This document shows, piece after piece, positions 25,055-33,872 of a DNA stretch of 64,000 bases. The translations under genes and the position numbers were made by a program. Origin of the DNA: Streptosporangium sp040640155 (GTDB taxonomy: Bacteria > Actinomycetota > Actinomycetes > Streptosporangiales > Streptosporangiaceae). The DNA is taken from the NCBI RefSeq assembly GCF_040640155.1, contig NZ_JBFABE010000042.1, positions 7,475 to 71,474 on the forward strand, written 5' to 3'. Numbering within the stretch: position 1 is the stretch's first letter; the number at the start of each line of letters is the position of its first letter. The notes below the pieces were generated by a model. That model saw nothing but the letters and a program-made list of their open reading frames with translations, made no database searches and was not told where the DNA came from.

Positions 25055-25636
25055 CGAAAGACTCCTCTCGGGTCGCCGCGGGGTCGGAACCACCGAGGTC
25101 CTGGCGTGTCCTGGCCCTGGCCCGGTGCAGGCGTGATCTGACGGTGCCGACCGGGATGTCCAGCGCGCGGGCGACGTCCTCGTACGACATGTCGGCCCAG
25201 GCCACGAGGAGCAGCACCTCCCGGTCACCGGGGACAGCTTCGCCAGTGCCGCCGCCAGCCCGGCCTGCTGGGCGGCGACCCGGTCGTCGACGCGTTCGGC
25301 GTAGGGCTCGGCGATCTCGTCGACGCCGCTGCGGACCAGCGCCCGGTAGAACCGGACCTCCGTCCTGCGGTGCCGGCCGATGAGCCGGGCGGTGATGCCG
25401 TACAGCCAGGGTCGTGCGTCGGGATGGCCCGCGTCGTAGCGGTGGCGGCGCCGAAAGGCGGCCAGGAAGGCGTCGGAGACGATGTCGTCGGCCAGGGAGG
25501 ACCCCAGCCGCCGCGCGACATAGCGCCGCAACGCGGGTGCGTGCCGGTCGAACAGGTCGGCGAACGCCTCCGGGGCGCTCTCCGAGCGCCGTATCAGCTC
25601 GGCGTCGTCGACCCTGCCGAATTCCTCGATGATCAC
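25047..25636 (-). pseudogene. ECF RNA polymerase sigma factor, single-base frameshift
   Basis: Region 2 is intact (SAPEAFADLFDRHAPALRRY, ADDIVSDAFLAAFRRRH, GHPDARPWLYGITARLIGRH). Region 4 is displaced by one base: the frame reads LSPVTGRCCSS where LSPGDREVLLL is expected, and the displaced frame continues WADMSYEDVARALDIPVGTV, a normal helix-turn-helix, to a stop overlapping the next ATG. One G is missing in a ccggtgacc string near 25230. GTG 25636 follows GGGAG at six bases. With the base restored this is a sigma factor of about 195 residues coupled to the CU044_5270 gene. Confidence 0.82.
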
Positions 25637-25730
25637 ATGGTGCTCCCGTCCCCGTGCGTCGATCACCCGGCTTTCACCCGTACGGACGGCGGGAGTTCAC
25701 GATATGACGTGTGACCTATGTCGCATCGCC

Positions 25731-27026
25731 TCACGCGAACGGGTCGCCGGACGCGCGCAGGCGACGGGCGCGGGATTCGAGATAGCGGCGTTCGGCGAGG
25801 CTGGCGGTGCCGCGCGCGGCCTTGCCGTAGTGCTCGCGGGCGGACGCGAGGTCACCCGTCTTCTCCAGCAGCTGGGCGCGGACGGCGTGCAGGCGGTGGT
25901 GACCGGCCATCCGGTCGTCGCCGTCGAGGGTGGCCAGCAGGCCGAGCCCGGCCTCGGGCCCCTCGATCTCGGCCAGCGCGATCGCCCGGTTGAGCGTGAC
26001 CATCGGGTTGGGCGCGACCCGTTCGAGGATCCGGTACAGGACGTGGACCTGCCGCCAGTCGGTGTCCTCGGCCCGCTCCGCGCTCGCGTGGGTCGCCGCG
26101 ATCGCCGCCTGCAGCCGGTACGGCCCGAGAGGGGGCCGAACCATCGCCCCGGTGACGAGGTCGACACGGGAGTCGACGCCCATCCCCATCGAGCCCGGAC
26201 CCATCGCCTCGGTGACGAGGGCGACGCCCTCGGCGATCAGATCTCCGTCCCAGAGGGCGCGGTCCTGGTCGGCCAGGGGGACCAGGTCCCCCGAGGAGGT
26301 GACGCGCGCCGCGCGGCGCGCGTCCGTCAGGAGCATCAGGGCCAGCAGCCCGGCCACCTCGCCGTCCTCGGGCAGCCGCCGGTGGACCATGCGGGTCAGG
26401 CGGACGGCCTCGCGGGACAGGTCGGCGCGGTGCAGGTCGCCCCCGGAGGTGGCGGTGTACCCCTCGTTGAAGATGAGGTAGAGCACGTGCAGCACGACGT
26501 CCAGCCGCTCGGGCCACTCCTCCGGCGCGGGCATGGCGAACCGGCTTCCCGCGGCCCTGATGCGCTGCTTGGCCCGGCTGACGCGGGCGGCCATGGTGGC
26601 CTCGGGGACGAGGAACGCCCGCGCGATCTCGGCGGTGGTCAGGCCGCCCACGGCCCGCAGGGTGAGGGCCGTCTGGGACGCCGGGGTCAGCGACGAGTGG
26701 CAGCACAGGAACAGCAGCGCCAGCGTGTCGTCGGCGTCCGGGACCTCGGCCTCGGTCTCCCGCGCGACGACCCTGATCTCCCGGGCCCTGCGGGCGGTGT
26801 CGCTGCGGACCTGGTCGACCAGCCTGCGCGAGGCGATGGTGACCAGCCAGCCGCGGGGGTTGTCGGGGACGCCCCCGGCGGGCCACTGGACGGCCGCGGC
26901 GAGGACGGCCTCCTGCACGGCGTCCTCGCACTCCTCGAACCGGCCGTGGCGGCGGACGAGCACGCCGAGGACCTGCGGCGCGAGCTCGCGCAGCAGGTCC
27001 TCGGTCGCGTGTTCGACGGCCGTCAC
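25731..27026 (-). CDS. ECF42-type RNA polymerase sigma factor with C-terminal extension
   Basis: A 431-residue protein. Region 2 (LLRELAPQVLGVLVRRHGRF, FEECEDAVQEAVLAA, GWLVTIASRRLVDQVRSD) and region 4 (ALTLRAVGGLTTAEIARAFL, TMAARVSRAKQRIRAAG) are followed by about 240 residues of helical, TPR-like sequence including YLIFNEGYTATSG and LNRAIALAEIEGPEAGLG. This length and tail define the ECF42 group (also seen as DUF6596 proteins), in which the C-terminus controls activity without a classical anti-sigma. It overlaps the YciI gene by four bases, the typical ECF42 partner. Cytoplasmic; signal unknown. Confidence 0.93.
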   Translation of the reverse strand: MTAVEHATEDLLRELAPQVLGVLVRRHGRFEECEDAVQEAVLAAAVQWPAGGVPDNPRGWLVTIASRRLVDQVRSDTARRAREIRVVARETEAEVPDADDTLALLFLCCHSSLTPASQTALTLRAVGGLTTAEIARAFLVPEATMAARVSRAKQRIRAAGSRFAMPAPEEWPERLDVVLHVLYLIFNEGYTATSGGDLHRADLSREAVRLTRMVHRRLPEDGEVAGLLALMLLTDARRAARVTSSGDLVPLADQDRALWDGDLIAEGVALVTEAMGPGSMGMGVDSRVDLVTGAMVRPPLGPYRLQAAIAATHASAERAEDTDWRQVHVLYRILERVAPNPMVTLNRAIALAEIEGPEAGLGLLATLDGDDRMAGHHRLHAVRAQLLEKTGDLASAREHYGKAARGTASLAERRYLESRARRLRASGDPFA

Positions 27027-27394
27027 ACGTCCAGCCGCCCCGCGGAGAACATGACCGGCCGCACCTCGATGCCCATGCCCTCGACCCCGGCGTCGGGGAT
27101 CACGGCGGCGAGCTCGATCGCGCGCTCCCTGCTCTCGCAGTCGATGAGGTAGAAGCCGCCGAGGTACTCCTTGGCCTCCAGGTACGGCCCGTCGGTGACC
27201 ACCGGCCGGCCGCCCCGGACCCGCACCACGGCGCTCTGCGACGGATCGGCCAGCCCCTGCGTCATGATCATCTCACCGGACGCGGTGACCGTCTCCATGA
27301 ACGTGGAGTGCCCGCCCATGATCTCGTTGCGCTCGTCCTCGGTCAGGGACTCCCAGACGGCCGGGTTCATGTGCATGCTCAGCAGGAACTTCAT
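27023..27394 (-). CDS. YciI/DGPF-domain protein
   Basis: A 123-residue single-domain protein. The DGPF-type motif is present as TDGPYLEAKEYLGGFYLIDC, with GGHSTFMETVTASGEM earlier, characteristic of YciI-like proteins that accompany ECF42 sigma factors. The start is placed at ATG 27394 (MKFLLSMHMNPAVWESL) because the longer frame has no conserved sequence. Its stop overlaps the GTG of the sigma factor by four bases, so it is the first gene of the pair and translation is coupled. Its role in the ECF42 response is not established. Confidence 0.92.
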   Translation of the reverse strand: MKFLLSMHMNPAVWESLTEDERNEIMGGHSTFMETVTASGEMIMTQGLADPSQSAVVRVRGGRPVVTDGPYLEAKEYLGGFYLIDCESRERAIELAAVIPDAGVEGMGIEVRPVMFSAGRLDV

Positions 27395-27644
27395 CGCGTC
27401 TCTCCCGTCGTCGCGGACCCCGGCGGGCCCTCTCGCCGGATGGTCGGAGCCGGCGCCCCCGTCTTGACATCGGCCGGGAGGACCTCCGGGACGAGATTCC
27501 CGCCCGGTGCCGCGGCACCCCGTCACCGCCATGACATCACGCCACCGCCACGCCACCCCGGAGCCGTACCCCGGGCGGGGATCGCAGGGCGGCTCGCCGC
27601 GCGGCCGTGTTGATGACCGCGGAACGATTCGGCAGTGTGTCGGC

Positions 27645-27989
27645 ATGATCGAACGTGTTCCGGATTGCCTCGAGGTCCGTGTCACCGCCGCGAGCCGTCA
27701 GGAGGCCGACCTGATCTGCGCGGCGGTGGTGGAGCGCCGGTTGTCGGCCGACTGCCAGATCATCGCGCCGGTCGAGTCGGCCTACTGGTGGGCCGGGGAG
27801 GTCCAGCGCTCCGGCGAGTGGCTGCTGCTCATGAAGACGACCACCGGGCGGTTCGAGGACCTGGCCCGGTGCGTGCGGGAGCTGCACTCCTACGAGGTGC
27901 CGCAGATCGTCGCCGTCGCGCTCGTGGCCGGTACGGCCGACTACCTGGAGTGGATCAGGCGGGAGACGACCCCGCGGCCCGGCGCGTAG
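27645..27989 (+). CDS. cutA: CutA-like divalent-cation tolerance protein
   Basis: A 114-residue protein with the CutA pattern: LEVRVTAASRQEADLICAAV, SADCQIIAPVESAYWWAGEV and LHSYEVPQIVAVALVAGTADYLEWI. Family members form compact trimers with a ferredoxin-like fold and have been linked with copper and other metal tolerance, although the exact function is debated. ATG 27645 gives the usual length. The 3' end overlaps the convergent XRE regulator gene by 35 bases. Confidence 0.93.
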   Translation: MIERVPDCLEVRVTAASRQEADLICAAVVERRLSADCQIIAPVESAYWWAGEVQRSGEWLLLMKTTTGRFEDLARCVRELHSYEVPQIVAVALVAGTADYLEWIRRETTPRPGA

Positions 27990-28914
27990 CGGCGCTGCCG
28001 GGCGGTTCCGGAGACGTGGCACGGCGCGCGGCGTCGCCGTCATCGGGCGGTTGAGGTGTGATCCGGCGCGTGGCGGCGCCTCCATCGGGCGGTTCCGCAG
28101 GCGTGGCCGGTGCGGGCCGTCCGAGACCGGTGAGGGCCGTGAGGGCGGAGGCGGTCTCCGCGTCGGCCGGCAGGAACGCCTCCATCCGCAGCTCGGCGAC
28201 GGTGACGTCGACCGCGGTCCCGAAGTGGGTCAGCGTGGTCAGCAGCCGCAACTCACCGCCGCCGAGGCGGAGCCGCAGCGGGACCGCGAAGCCGAGGTGG
28301 TCCGGTCCTGGGTCGCGGGGTCGCTCCGGGACCAGCGCGGTGAGCTCGGCGAGCAGCTCCGAGAGCCGGTCGCGGGGATTGCGCGCCGCCTCCAGCCGGA
28401 GGTGGTCGATCACGTGCCAGGCCCACACGTCCAGGTTGACGATCCGCGGCGCCATGCCCCGGGGGTCCAGGAACAACCGGGGGACGTTGAGGGGCGGCGC
28501 GAGCAGCGGGGCCGCCACCCCCTCGGTCAGCGCCCAGAACGCGTCGTTGGCCGAGACGAGGTCGCTGTGCCGGTCGACGATCACCGCGGGGTACGGCTGG
28601 TGCCCCCGCAGGACGCCCTCCAGCGCGGTACGGACCGGCCGCAGCCCGGGGTCGTCGAGCCGGGTCTCCGGGTAGGCGGGCGCGTAGCCCGCGGCCAGCA
28701 GCAGCGCGTTCCGCTCCCGGAGCGGGATCTCCAGGGACTCGGCCAGCCGTACGACCATGGCCCTGCCGGGCAGCGACCGGCCGCTCTCGATGAAGCTGAC
28801 GTGCCGCTGCGTGGTCCCGGCCCGCAGGGCGAGGTCCAGCTGGCTGACGCCGCGGCGCCCGCGCCACTCGCGCAGGACGCCGGCGAGCCCGTCGCGTTCC
28901 GAGGTGCCGGTCAC
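27955..28914 (-). CDS. XRE-family regulator with MmyB-like ligand domain
   Basis: A 319-residue protein. Residues 8-70 form a Cro/C1-type helix-turn-helix (LREWRGRRGVSQLDLALRAG, TTQRHVSFIESGRSLPGRAM). Residues about 100-260 are the MmyB-like domain, a PAS-related fold reported to bind fatty acids, with YPAVIVDRHSDLVSANDAFW and VTVAELRMEAFLPAD. The C-terminal 50 residues are low-complexity (Pro/Ala/Arg). GTG 28914 has a TAGACA hexamer seven bases upstream, suggesting a leaderless transcript. Such regulators usually control the adjacent divergent genes, here the NTF2-like and alcohol dehydrogenase genes starting at 29034. Confidence 0.92.
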   Translation of the reverse strand: MTGTSERDGLAGVLREWRGRRGVSQLDLALRAGTTQRHVSFIESGRSLPGRAMVVRLAESLEIPLRERNALLLAAGYAPAYPETRLDDPGLRPVRTALEGVLRGHQPYPAVIVDRHSDLVSANDAFWALTEGVAAPLLAPPLNVPRLFLDPRGMAPRIVNLDVWAWHVIDHLRLEAARNPRDRLSELLAELTALVPERPRDPGPDHLGFAVPLRLRLGGGELRLLTTLTHFGTAVDVTVAELRMEAFLPADAETASALTALTGLGRPAPATPAEPPDGGAATRRITPQPPDDGDAARRATSPEPPGSAATRRAAGSSPA

Positions 28915-29033
28915 CGCACCCTGTCTAACGCAGTGAGCGGCGTACGGCCATTCCCCGGAGGGAATTGCCGGGCCGTCGTGTCGCGCCCAGGATCGGCGGT
29001 GTCCACCAACACGTCACCCCCGGGGGAAGAACG

Positions 29034-29447
29034 ATGATCGACGTCCAGGAGCTGGTCGGCCGCTACGTGGCGGTCTGGAACGAACCCGACCCCGGGCTGC
29101 GCCGCGAGGCCGTCGCCGGGCTGTGGGCGAAGGACGGCGTCCAGAGACTCCAGCCGCCGCAGGAGATCCGGGACGCCGCCGGGGCGCTGGGCCTCACCGC
29201 CGTCCTCGAGGCGCGCGGGCACCGGGAGCTGGAGGTCAGGGTGACCCGCTCGTACGAGGAGTTCGTCGCGCCCGGGGCGTTCCGCTTCAGGCCGCGGGGC
29301 GGCGCCGGCCGTGCCGGCGACATGGTCACGTTCGCCTGGGAGATGGTGCCCACGGGCGGTGGCGAGCCTGCGGGCGCCGGCCTGGAGGTCCTCGTCCTCG
29401 ACGAGGACGGCCGGATCCTGACCGACCACCAGTTCATCCAGGCGTGA
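29034..29447 (+). CDS. NTF2/SnoaL-like protein
   Basis: A 137-residue protein with the alpha+beta-barrel pattern of nuclear transport factor 2-like proteins: VQELVGRYVAVWNEPDPGLR, AVAGLWAKDG, VTRSYEEFVAPG and the end LDEDGRILTDHQFIQA. ATG 29034 follows GGGGGAAGA. It lies eight bases before the alcohol dehydrogenase gene and divergent from the MmyB-type regulator, so the two genes probably form a regulated operon. Members include hydratases, cyclases and non-enzymatic binders; the reaction here cannot be inferred. Confidence 0.85.
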   Translation: MIDVQELVGRYVAVWNEPDPGLRREAVAGLWAKDGVQRLQPPQEIRDAAGALGLTAVLEARGHRELEVRVTRSYEEFVAPGAFRFRPRGGAGRAGDMVTFAWEMVPTGGGEPAGAGLEVLVLDEDGRILTDHQFIQA

Positions 29448-29455
29448 ACCCGCCG

Positions 29456-30517
29456 ATGACGGGTGAACCGGCCACCCGCGGGACGACCATGCGCTCCTAC
29501 CGGCTGGAGGGACCCGGGCTCGCCGGCGGGATCGTGCCGCGTGAGGAACCGGTACCGACGCCGAAGCCGACCGACGTCCTGGTCCGCGTCCGCGCGGTCT
29601 CGCTCAACCGGCGCGACGCGCTCATCCTGCAGCGGCGCTACGCCCTGCCGTCGGTGCCCGGCGTCGTCCCGGTCAGTGACGGAGCCGGTGAGGTCGTCGC
29701 CGTCGGCGAGAAGGTGACGCGTTTCGCGGTGGGCGACCGGGTCGTCGGCGCCTACTGGCCCCGGTGGCACGACGGCAGGCTGAGGCCCGAGCTCCTCGAC
29801 CAGTTCGGTTGCACCCTGGACGGCATGCTGGCCGAGTACGCCCTCCTCGACCAGCAGTGGGCGGTGCCCGTACCGGATCACCTGAGCTGGGAGGAGGCGG
29901 CGTGCCTGCCGTGCGCCGGGGTGACCGCGTGGAACGCGGTCGTCGGCGGCGAGCCCCTCCGGCCCGGGCAGACCGTCCTCACCCTCGGCACCGGGAGCGT
30001 CTCGCTCTTCGCCCTCGCGTTCGCGAAGCTGCTGGGCTGCCGTGTCATCTCCACCACCTCCGGTGACGCCAGGGCCGCCAGGCTCACCGAGCTCGGCGCG
30101 GACCACGTCGTCGACCACGCCGCCACCCCCGGATGGGGACGCGCGGTACGCGACCTCACCGGCGGCCGGGGGGCGGACCTCGTCGTCGAGACCGTCGGGC
30201 CCGCCACCATCGAGCAGTCGGTCAGGGCCTCGGCCCTGTACGGGCAGATCGTGCTGCTCTCGACGGCGTCCCGATCCGCCGACGGCCGCGGGTCCGGCAT
30301 CGAGATCTCCAACGAGGCCTACGCGTCCAGCCTCGTGACCGTCAGGCGGCTCTTCGTCGGCAGCCGCGCCGCCCACGAGGCCATGAACGAGGCGATCGGC
30401 GCGCACCGGCTACGGCCGGTCATCGACCGCGTGTTCGGCTTCGCCGACGCGCACGGGGCCTTCGCCCACTACCTCGACGGCCGCCCCTTCGGAAAAGTGA
30501 TCATCCGGATCGACTGA
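29456..30517 (+). CDS. zinc-independent MDR-type NAD(P)-dependent alcohol dehydrogenase/quinone reductase
   Basis: A 353-residue medium-chain dehydrogenase. The N-terminal GroES-like domain includes VLVRVRAVSLNRRDALILQ and VPGVVPVSDGAGEVVAVGE; the Rossmann domain includes TVLTLGTGSVSLFALAFAKL and GADLVVETVGPATIEQS. The four structural zinc Cys residues of classical alcohol dehydrogenases are absent and the catalytic zinc ligands are not conserved (NRRD in place of Cys), so it is closer to the zinc-independent quinone oxidoreductase branch. An alternative start at 29489 (MRSYRLEGPG) is equally plausible. It follows the NTF2-like gene after eight bases. Confidence 0.9.
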   Translation: MTGEPATRGTTMRSYRLEGPGLAGGIVPREEPVPTPKPTDVLVRVRAVSLNRRDALILQRRYALPSVPGVVPVSDGAGEVVAVGEKVTRFAVGDRVVGAYWPRWHDGRLRPELLDQFGCTLDGMLAEYALLDQQWAVPVPDHLSWEEAACLPCAGVTAWNAVVGGEPLRPGQTVLTLGTGSVSLFALAFAKLLGCRVISTTSGDARAARLTELGADHVVDHAATPGWGRAVRDLTGGRGADLVVETVGPATIEQSVRASALYGQIVLLSTASRSADGRGSGIEISNEAYASSLVTVRRLFVGSRAAHEAMNEAIGAHRLRPVIDRVFGFADAHGAFAHYLDGRPFGKVIIRID

Positions 30518-31102
30518 CCGGGGCACCTCTCCTCGCCCGCCCCGGAGACCGGCGAGGACGGGTGACGCGGATCACATCCGTTCACATCCGGTCACCTCCG
30601 CACGGCGTGGTCGGCGACGGTCCTGTCCCCGCGGCGCGCTCCGTGCTGACCCTGATCGTCCCCGGCACCGGAGACCCCGAGATCACCTGCTCCGGGGCCT
30701 GCTGACCGTCCGCGTCCCCGGCGGCCCGGTCTCCTTGCCGCTCTCGCTCGGCCGGTGAGCCCGCGACCCCACGGACCGCCTCCCCGCGCGTCACGTCGAT
30801 CCTTGTGATCTCTCTCACCCGGCCGTAGCGGTAGGCGAGGCCGTCGTTGCCGACGGTCATGAACACCGACGTCGCGGTCGTGCCGCCACCGAAGTTCTCA
30901 GACGCCTCTCCGGCTCACCTCGTCACGAGTCGATTCCTCCACCCTGGAACCGAAACGAAGACCCGTCACGCTCCAGGCCGAAGACGAAGCGAGGCTCAGG
31001 CCGGAGAGCCGTCCGTGATCCGGGCGGACGGCCGGTTCCACCGGCGTGTGATCCCTGTCTCCTGCCCCAGGAAAGGGATCATCACGCTGCCATAATCGGC
31101 CC
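30518..31102. other. intergenic region with a possible gene remnant
   Basis: About 585 bases without a convincing gene. On the minus strand near 30750-30870 a short GC-biased frame reads TVGNDGLAYRYGRVREI, which looks like a remnant of a coding region but is cut by a stop just upstream and lacks a start with a ribosome binding site. A CATAAT -10-like hexamer lies seven bases before the ATG at 31103. Confidence 0.4.
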
Positions 31103-31696
31103 ATGGGAAAGAGCTACGAGCGGATGGACGGCAGGCTGCGTGCCTTCATCGAGGCGCAGCACATCTTCTTCACCGCGACGGCGCCACTGGACGGTGACGG
31201 CACCGTCAACCTTTCACCCAAGGGCCTCAACGGCTCGTTCGCCGTGCTCGACGAACACACCGTGGCCTACCTCGACTTCGCCGGCAGCAACGCCGAGACG
31301 ATCGCCCATCTGCGCGAGAACGGCCGCATCACCCTGATGTGGTGCGCCTTCGACGGTCCTCCCAACATCGTGCGCGTGCACGGCCGCGGAGAGCCGGTCT
31401 TCCGCGACGACGCGCGCTGGGCCGAGCTGATGAGCCACTTCCCCGGCATCGACGCGACCTCGCACGGCCTGCGCGCGATCATCGTCGTGACCGCCGAGAA
31501 GATCCGCGACACCTGCGGGTACGCCGTCCCGTTCATGACCTACGAGGAGGACCGCCCGCTGCACGCCTCGCGCTTCGCGCGTGAGACCGACGAGTCGCTC
31601 GACGAGTACTTCCAGAAGAAGGAGCACGTCGCCACCAGCATCGACGGCCTTCCGGGGCTGCCCCTGCCGCTGCCGCCGCTTCCGGGCACCGCGTAA
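31103..31696 (+). CDS. pyridoxamine 5'-phosphate oxidase-like (PPOX) flavoprotein
   Basis: A 197-residue split-barrel protein. The N-terminal region RLRAFIEAQHIFFTATAPLD and VNLSPKGLNGSFAVLD with VAYLDFAGSNAETIAHL are the family signature of a PPOX-like subgroup; NGRITLMWCAFDGPPNIVRV covers the flavin site. Such proteins bind FMN or F420 and reduce or oxidise small substrates; the subtype is not decidable. The CATAAT hexamer just upstream of the ATG suggests leaderless translation. It ends in a Pro/Leu-rich tail. Monocistronic. Confidence 0.88.
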   Translation: MGKSYERMDGRLRAFIEAQHIFFTATAPLDGDGTVNLSPKGLNGSFAVLDEHTVAYLDFAGSNAETIAHLRENGRITLMWCAFDGPPNIVRVHGRGEPVFRDDARWAELMSHFPGIDATSHGLRAIIVVTAEKIRDTCGYAVPFMTYEEDRPLHASRFARETDESLDEYFQKKEHVATSIDGLPGLPLPLPPLPGTA

Positions 31697-31935
31697 CACC
31701 CCGGCCTCCGCCCTCCGGGGAGAGTCCTGCCCCTCGTCGCGATCCGTTTCACCCTGACGCCTTCCGAGCGACCGTTCGCCGGCCGCGGGCCGATCGACGT
31801 GCTCGTCCGATCGGACGGCGACCTCGTCACCGCGGCCCCGCGCCTACCCGCTCCTCGGCGGCCGTGCCCGATCGAAGATCGCACCGTAGTGTTCCGAGCA
31901 GAGAGGTCGCGTGCGTCCCCCCGGAGGTTGCCCTG

Positions 31936-32889
31936 GTGTTCCGCAGACACGCAGACCTGACGGTCTTCCTTGTCGTGACCTACGGCCTGGCCTGGCTGGT
32001 CAGCCTGCCTCTGTGGCTACGGGGCGAGCGGCCGGGCTCCGCGTTCGAGTCACCGCTCTCGTCGTTGTTGACCTCGGTCGCGTTGATGATCCTGCCCACG
32101 CTCGGAGCCATGGCCGCGTGGCTGGTGGCCAGGCGCGCCGGGCGCCACCGGAGCTGGCGAAGGGACACCGGACTGGCATGGGGTCCGGACCGGCGGCGCA
32201 CGATCCTGTTGTTCACCGCCGGCTGGTTCGGAACGACCCTCGTGGTGTTCACCGCCGTCGCGGTCAGCGCTCTGCTGGGCCTGCTGGCCCTCGATCTCAA
32301 CGGTCTGAGCGTCTTTCGGGAAGTGCAGAAACTTCCGGTCGTCGCCCAGCCCGTGAGCGACTCGCTCATCGAGATCCTGCCCAGGCTGGCGTCGATCATC
32401 CTGATAGAGCCGCTGATCCTCCTGCTGCCGGCCCTCGGGGAGGAACTGGGCTGGCGCGGCTGGCTGGTGCCCCGCCTGCGGCGCTACGGCATGTGGCCGG
32501 CATTCGTGCTCTCGGGAGTGATCTGGGGTGCCTGGCACGCTCCCTACACGCTTCTTGGCTACAACTACGCCGACCTCGGCGCGTGGGCCGCCTTGATGAC
32601 GATCGGCCTGTCCACCACCTACGGCGTCCTCCTCGCCTGGCTCAGGCTCAGGAGCGGAAGCGTGTGGCCGGCCGCCATCTCTCATGCCGCGTTCAACAGC
32701 GCGGCGTCCGTGGTCATCCTCGTCGGTGACGCGAAGGAGCCCTACAACCCCGCCGTCGCCGGCATCACCGGCGTGGTCGGCTGGCTGGTCCTGGCGTGCG
32801 TGGCGGCGGTTCTCCTGCGGCGCTGGCCGGTCCCACCTGAAGAAGGGAACGACCCCGTGGAAAGGAACGACCTCCGCCCTACCTCCTAA
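31936..32889 (+). CDS. CPBP-family intramembrane glutamic endopeptidase
   Basis: A 317-residue protein with about eight membrane segments. The three ABI/CPBP motifs are complete: LGEELGWRGWLVPRL (catalytic Glu pair), IWGAWHAPYTLLG (His) and AISHAAFNSAASV (His/Asn). GTG 31936 is chosen because GGAGG lies eight bases upstream and the sequence MFRRHADLTVFLVVTYG begins directly before the first helix. Family members process membrane proteins or bacteriocin immunity factors. It is monocistronic and sits beside the tRNA-Ser island boundary, but its composition is ordinary for this genome. Confidence 0.9.
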   Translation: MFRRHADLTVFLVVTYGLAWLVSLPLWLRGERPGSAFESPLSSLLTSVALMILPTLGAMAAWLVARRAGRHRSWRRDTGLAWGPDRRRTILLFTAGWFGTTLVVFTAVAVSALLGLLALDLNGLSVFREVQKLPVVAQPVSDSLIEILPRLASIILIEPLILLLPALGEELGWRGWLVPRLRRYGMWPAFVLSGVIWGAWHAPYTLLGYNYADLGAWAALMTIGLSTTYGVLLAWLRLRSGSVWPAAISHAAFNSAASVVILVGDAKEPYNPAVAGITGVVGWLVLACVAAVLLRRWPVPPEEGNDPVERNDLRPTS

Positions 32890-33187
32890 GTCCCTTTGTG
32901 TTCAGCCTGCCATACATCCGGGAAATGCGTTCGCCCCGGCCACGCTTCCCGGATTTCGGCACGGTGCCGCGGCGTCTGTCCGATGACGGCCGCGGAAAAG
33001 CAGGGACACATCTGCTTCAAGAGGACCTGTCTCAAGGACTGTACGGGCCATGCCGGCAGGCGCCCGAAACACACGTGTGGGGGATCGGCCTCGGCCAGAG
33101 AAAGGACAGGAGCAAGCTCACCCTTCAATGCCTTCCCAAGGTGCTCGCGCTTCTCAAGGCACACCGCAGGATCGCTTCTCAAGGCAT

Positions 33188-33310
33188 GCAACTATGAAGC
33201 CCTCAGAGATCAAAAAAGCTCTCTCCCAAGTCTCGGGAGAGGGCCTCTGACCTGCAAAGGCTCGGGGATTCGAACCCCGGATGAGCGGTAAACCCAAACC
33301 GCGTTAGCAG
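33188..33310 (-). repeat. att-containing direct repeat, left copy (tRNA-Ser 3' half)
   Basis: This 123-bp segment matches 35200-35323 closely. It includes gcaactatgaag, a terminator hairpin, and the 3' part of tRNA-Ser beginning at the first base of the anticodon loop (ctgctaa-like, reverse strand). The other half of the tRNA is missing on this side, so it is the left end of an integration. Confidence 0.85.
33212..33247 (-). terminator. rho-independent hairpin in the left repeat
   Basis: ctctccc / gggagag form the stem, read on the minus strand followed by TTTTTT at 33217-33212. It corresponds to the tRNA-Ser terminator at 35223-35259 but has an imperfect lower stem. Confidence 0.7.
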
Positions 33311-33497
33311 CTCTGATCTTGTCCGTTCCGATCGGTCCCACCTGGACCAACGGGCTCGGCCGGTCCCTCCAGAACGGGGTTGAACGGGGCTGGTCGCAAC
33401 TAGAACTGCGACCAGGCCAGTCGCTCCATGCCGTCTGTGCCTTCCCGTGAGCGTCGCTCTTTCCTCGATCGTCTGATGAGCGGGTGGCGCGACTCGA

Positions 33498-33872
33498 TCA
33501 AGAAGGGACGGCCCATGGCTGGACCGGTATGAGGGCGAGCGCACGGCGGGCGAGTCCTCTGAGTTCCTCCCATCCGGGACAGGAGTGCAAGGCTTCCTCG
33601 GTCCATGCTGAGGGGCCTTGCTCGGTGAGGTCGATCAGCTTCCGGTCGATGGCACTGAGCAGGGCAACGAGTCCTTCGCACATCCATCCGGCGTCACGAG
33701 ACTGCCACGACGCGGGGTAGAAAGCATCGAAATCGAGGGCCAGTTCGTCGATGGACATGGAGCCGATCCATTGAAGCTGTTCGTGTGCGGGTGAAGCGAG
33801 GTGGTGCACAGCCTCGCGAAGGAGGCTCCAGTTCCCCTCGGCCGCTTCCCTATCGCTTCGACGGTCGCTCAT
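33498..33872 (-). CDS. hypothetical cytoplasmic protein, partner of the SCO4402-like gene
   Basis: A 124-residue, mainly helical acidic protein without signal peptide or membrane segment; sequence features are MSIDELALDFDAFYPASW and CEGLVALLSAIDRKLIDLTE. I recognise no family. The start overlaps the preceding gene's stop by four bases (ATGA), so it is translationally coupled with the 33869-34297 gene. Small coupled proteins of this kind next to a SUKH-like remnant often belong to toxin-immunity loci, but there is no toxin gene here. Confidence 0.7.
   Translation of the reverse strand: MSDRRSDREAAEGNWSLLREAVHHLASPAHEQLQWIGSMSIDELALDFDAFYPASWQSRDAGWMCEGLVALLSAIDRKLIDLTEQGPSAWTEEALHSCPGWEELRGLARRALALIPVQPWAVPS

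Noticed and set aside
30582..30866. Possible 94-codon minus-strand gene
   Set aside because: Only about 20 residues look coding; no ribosome binding site and a stop just upstream of the conserved-looking part.
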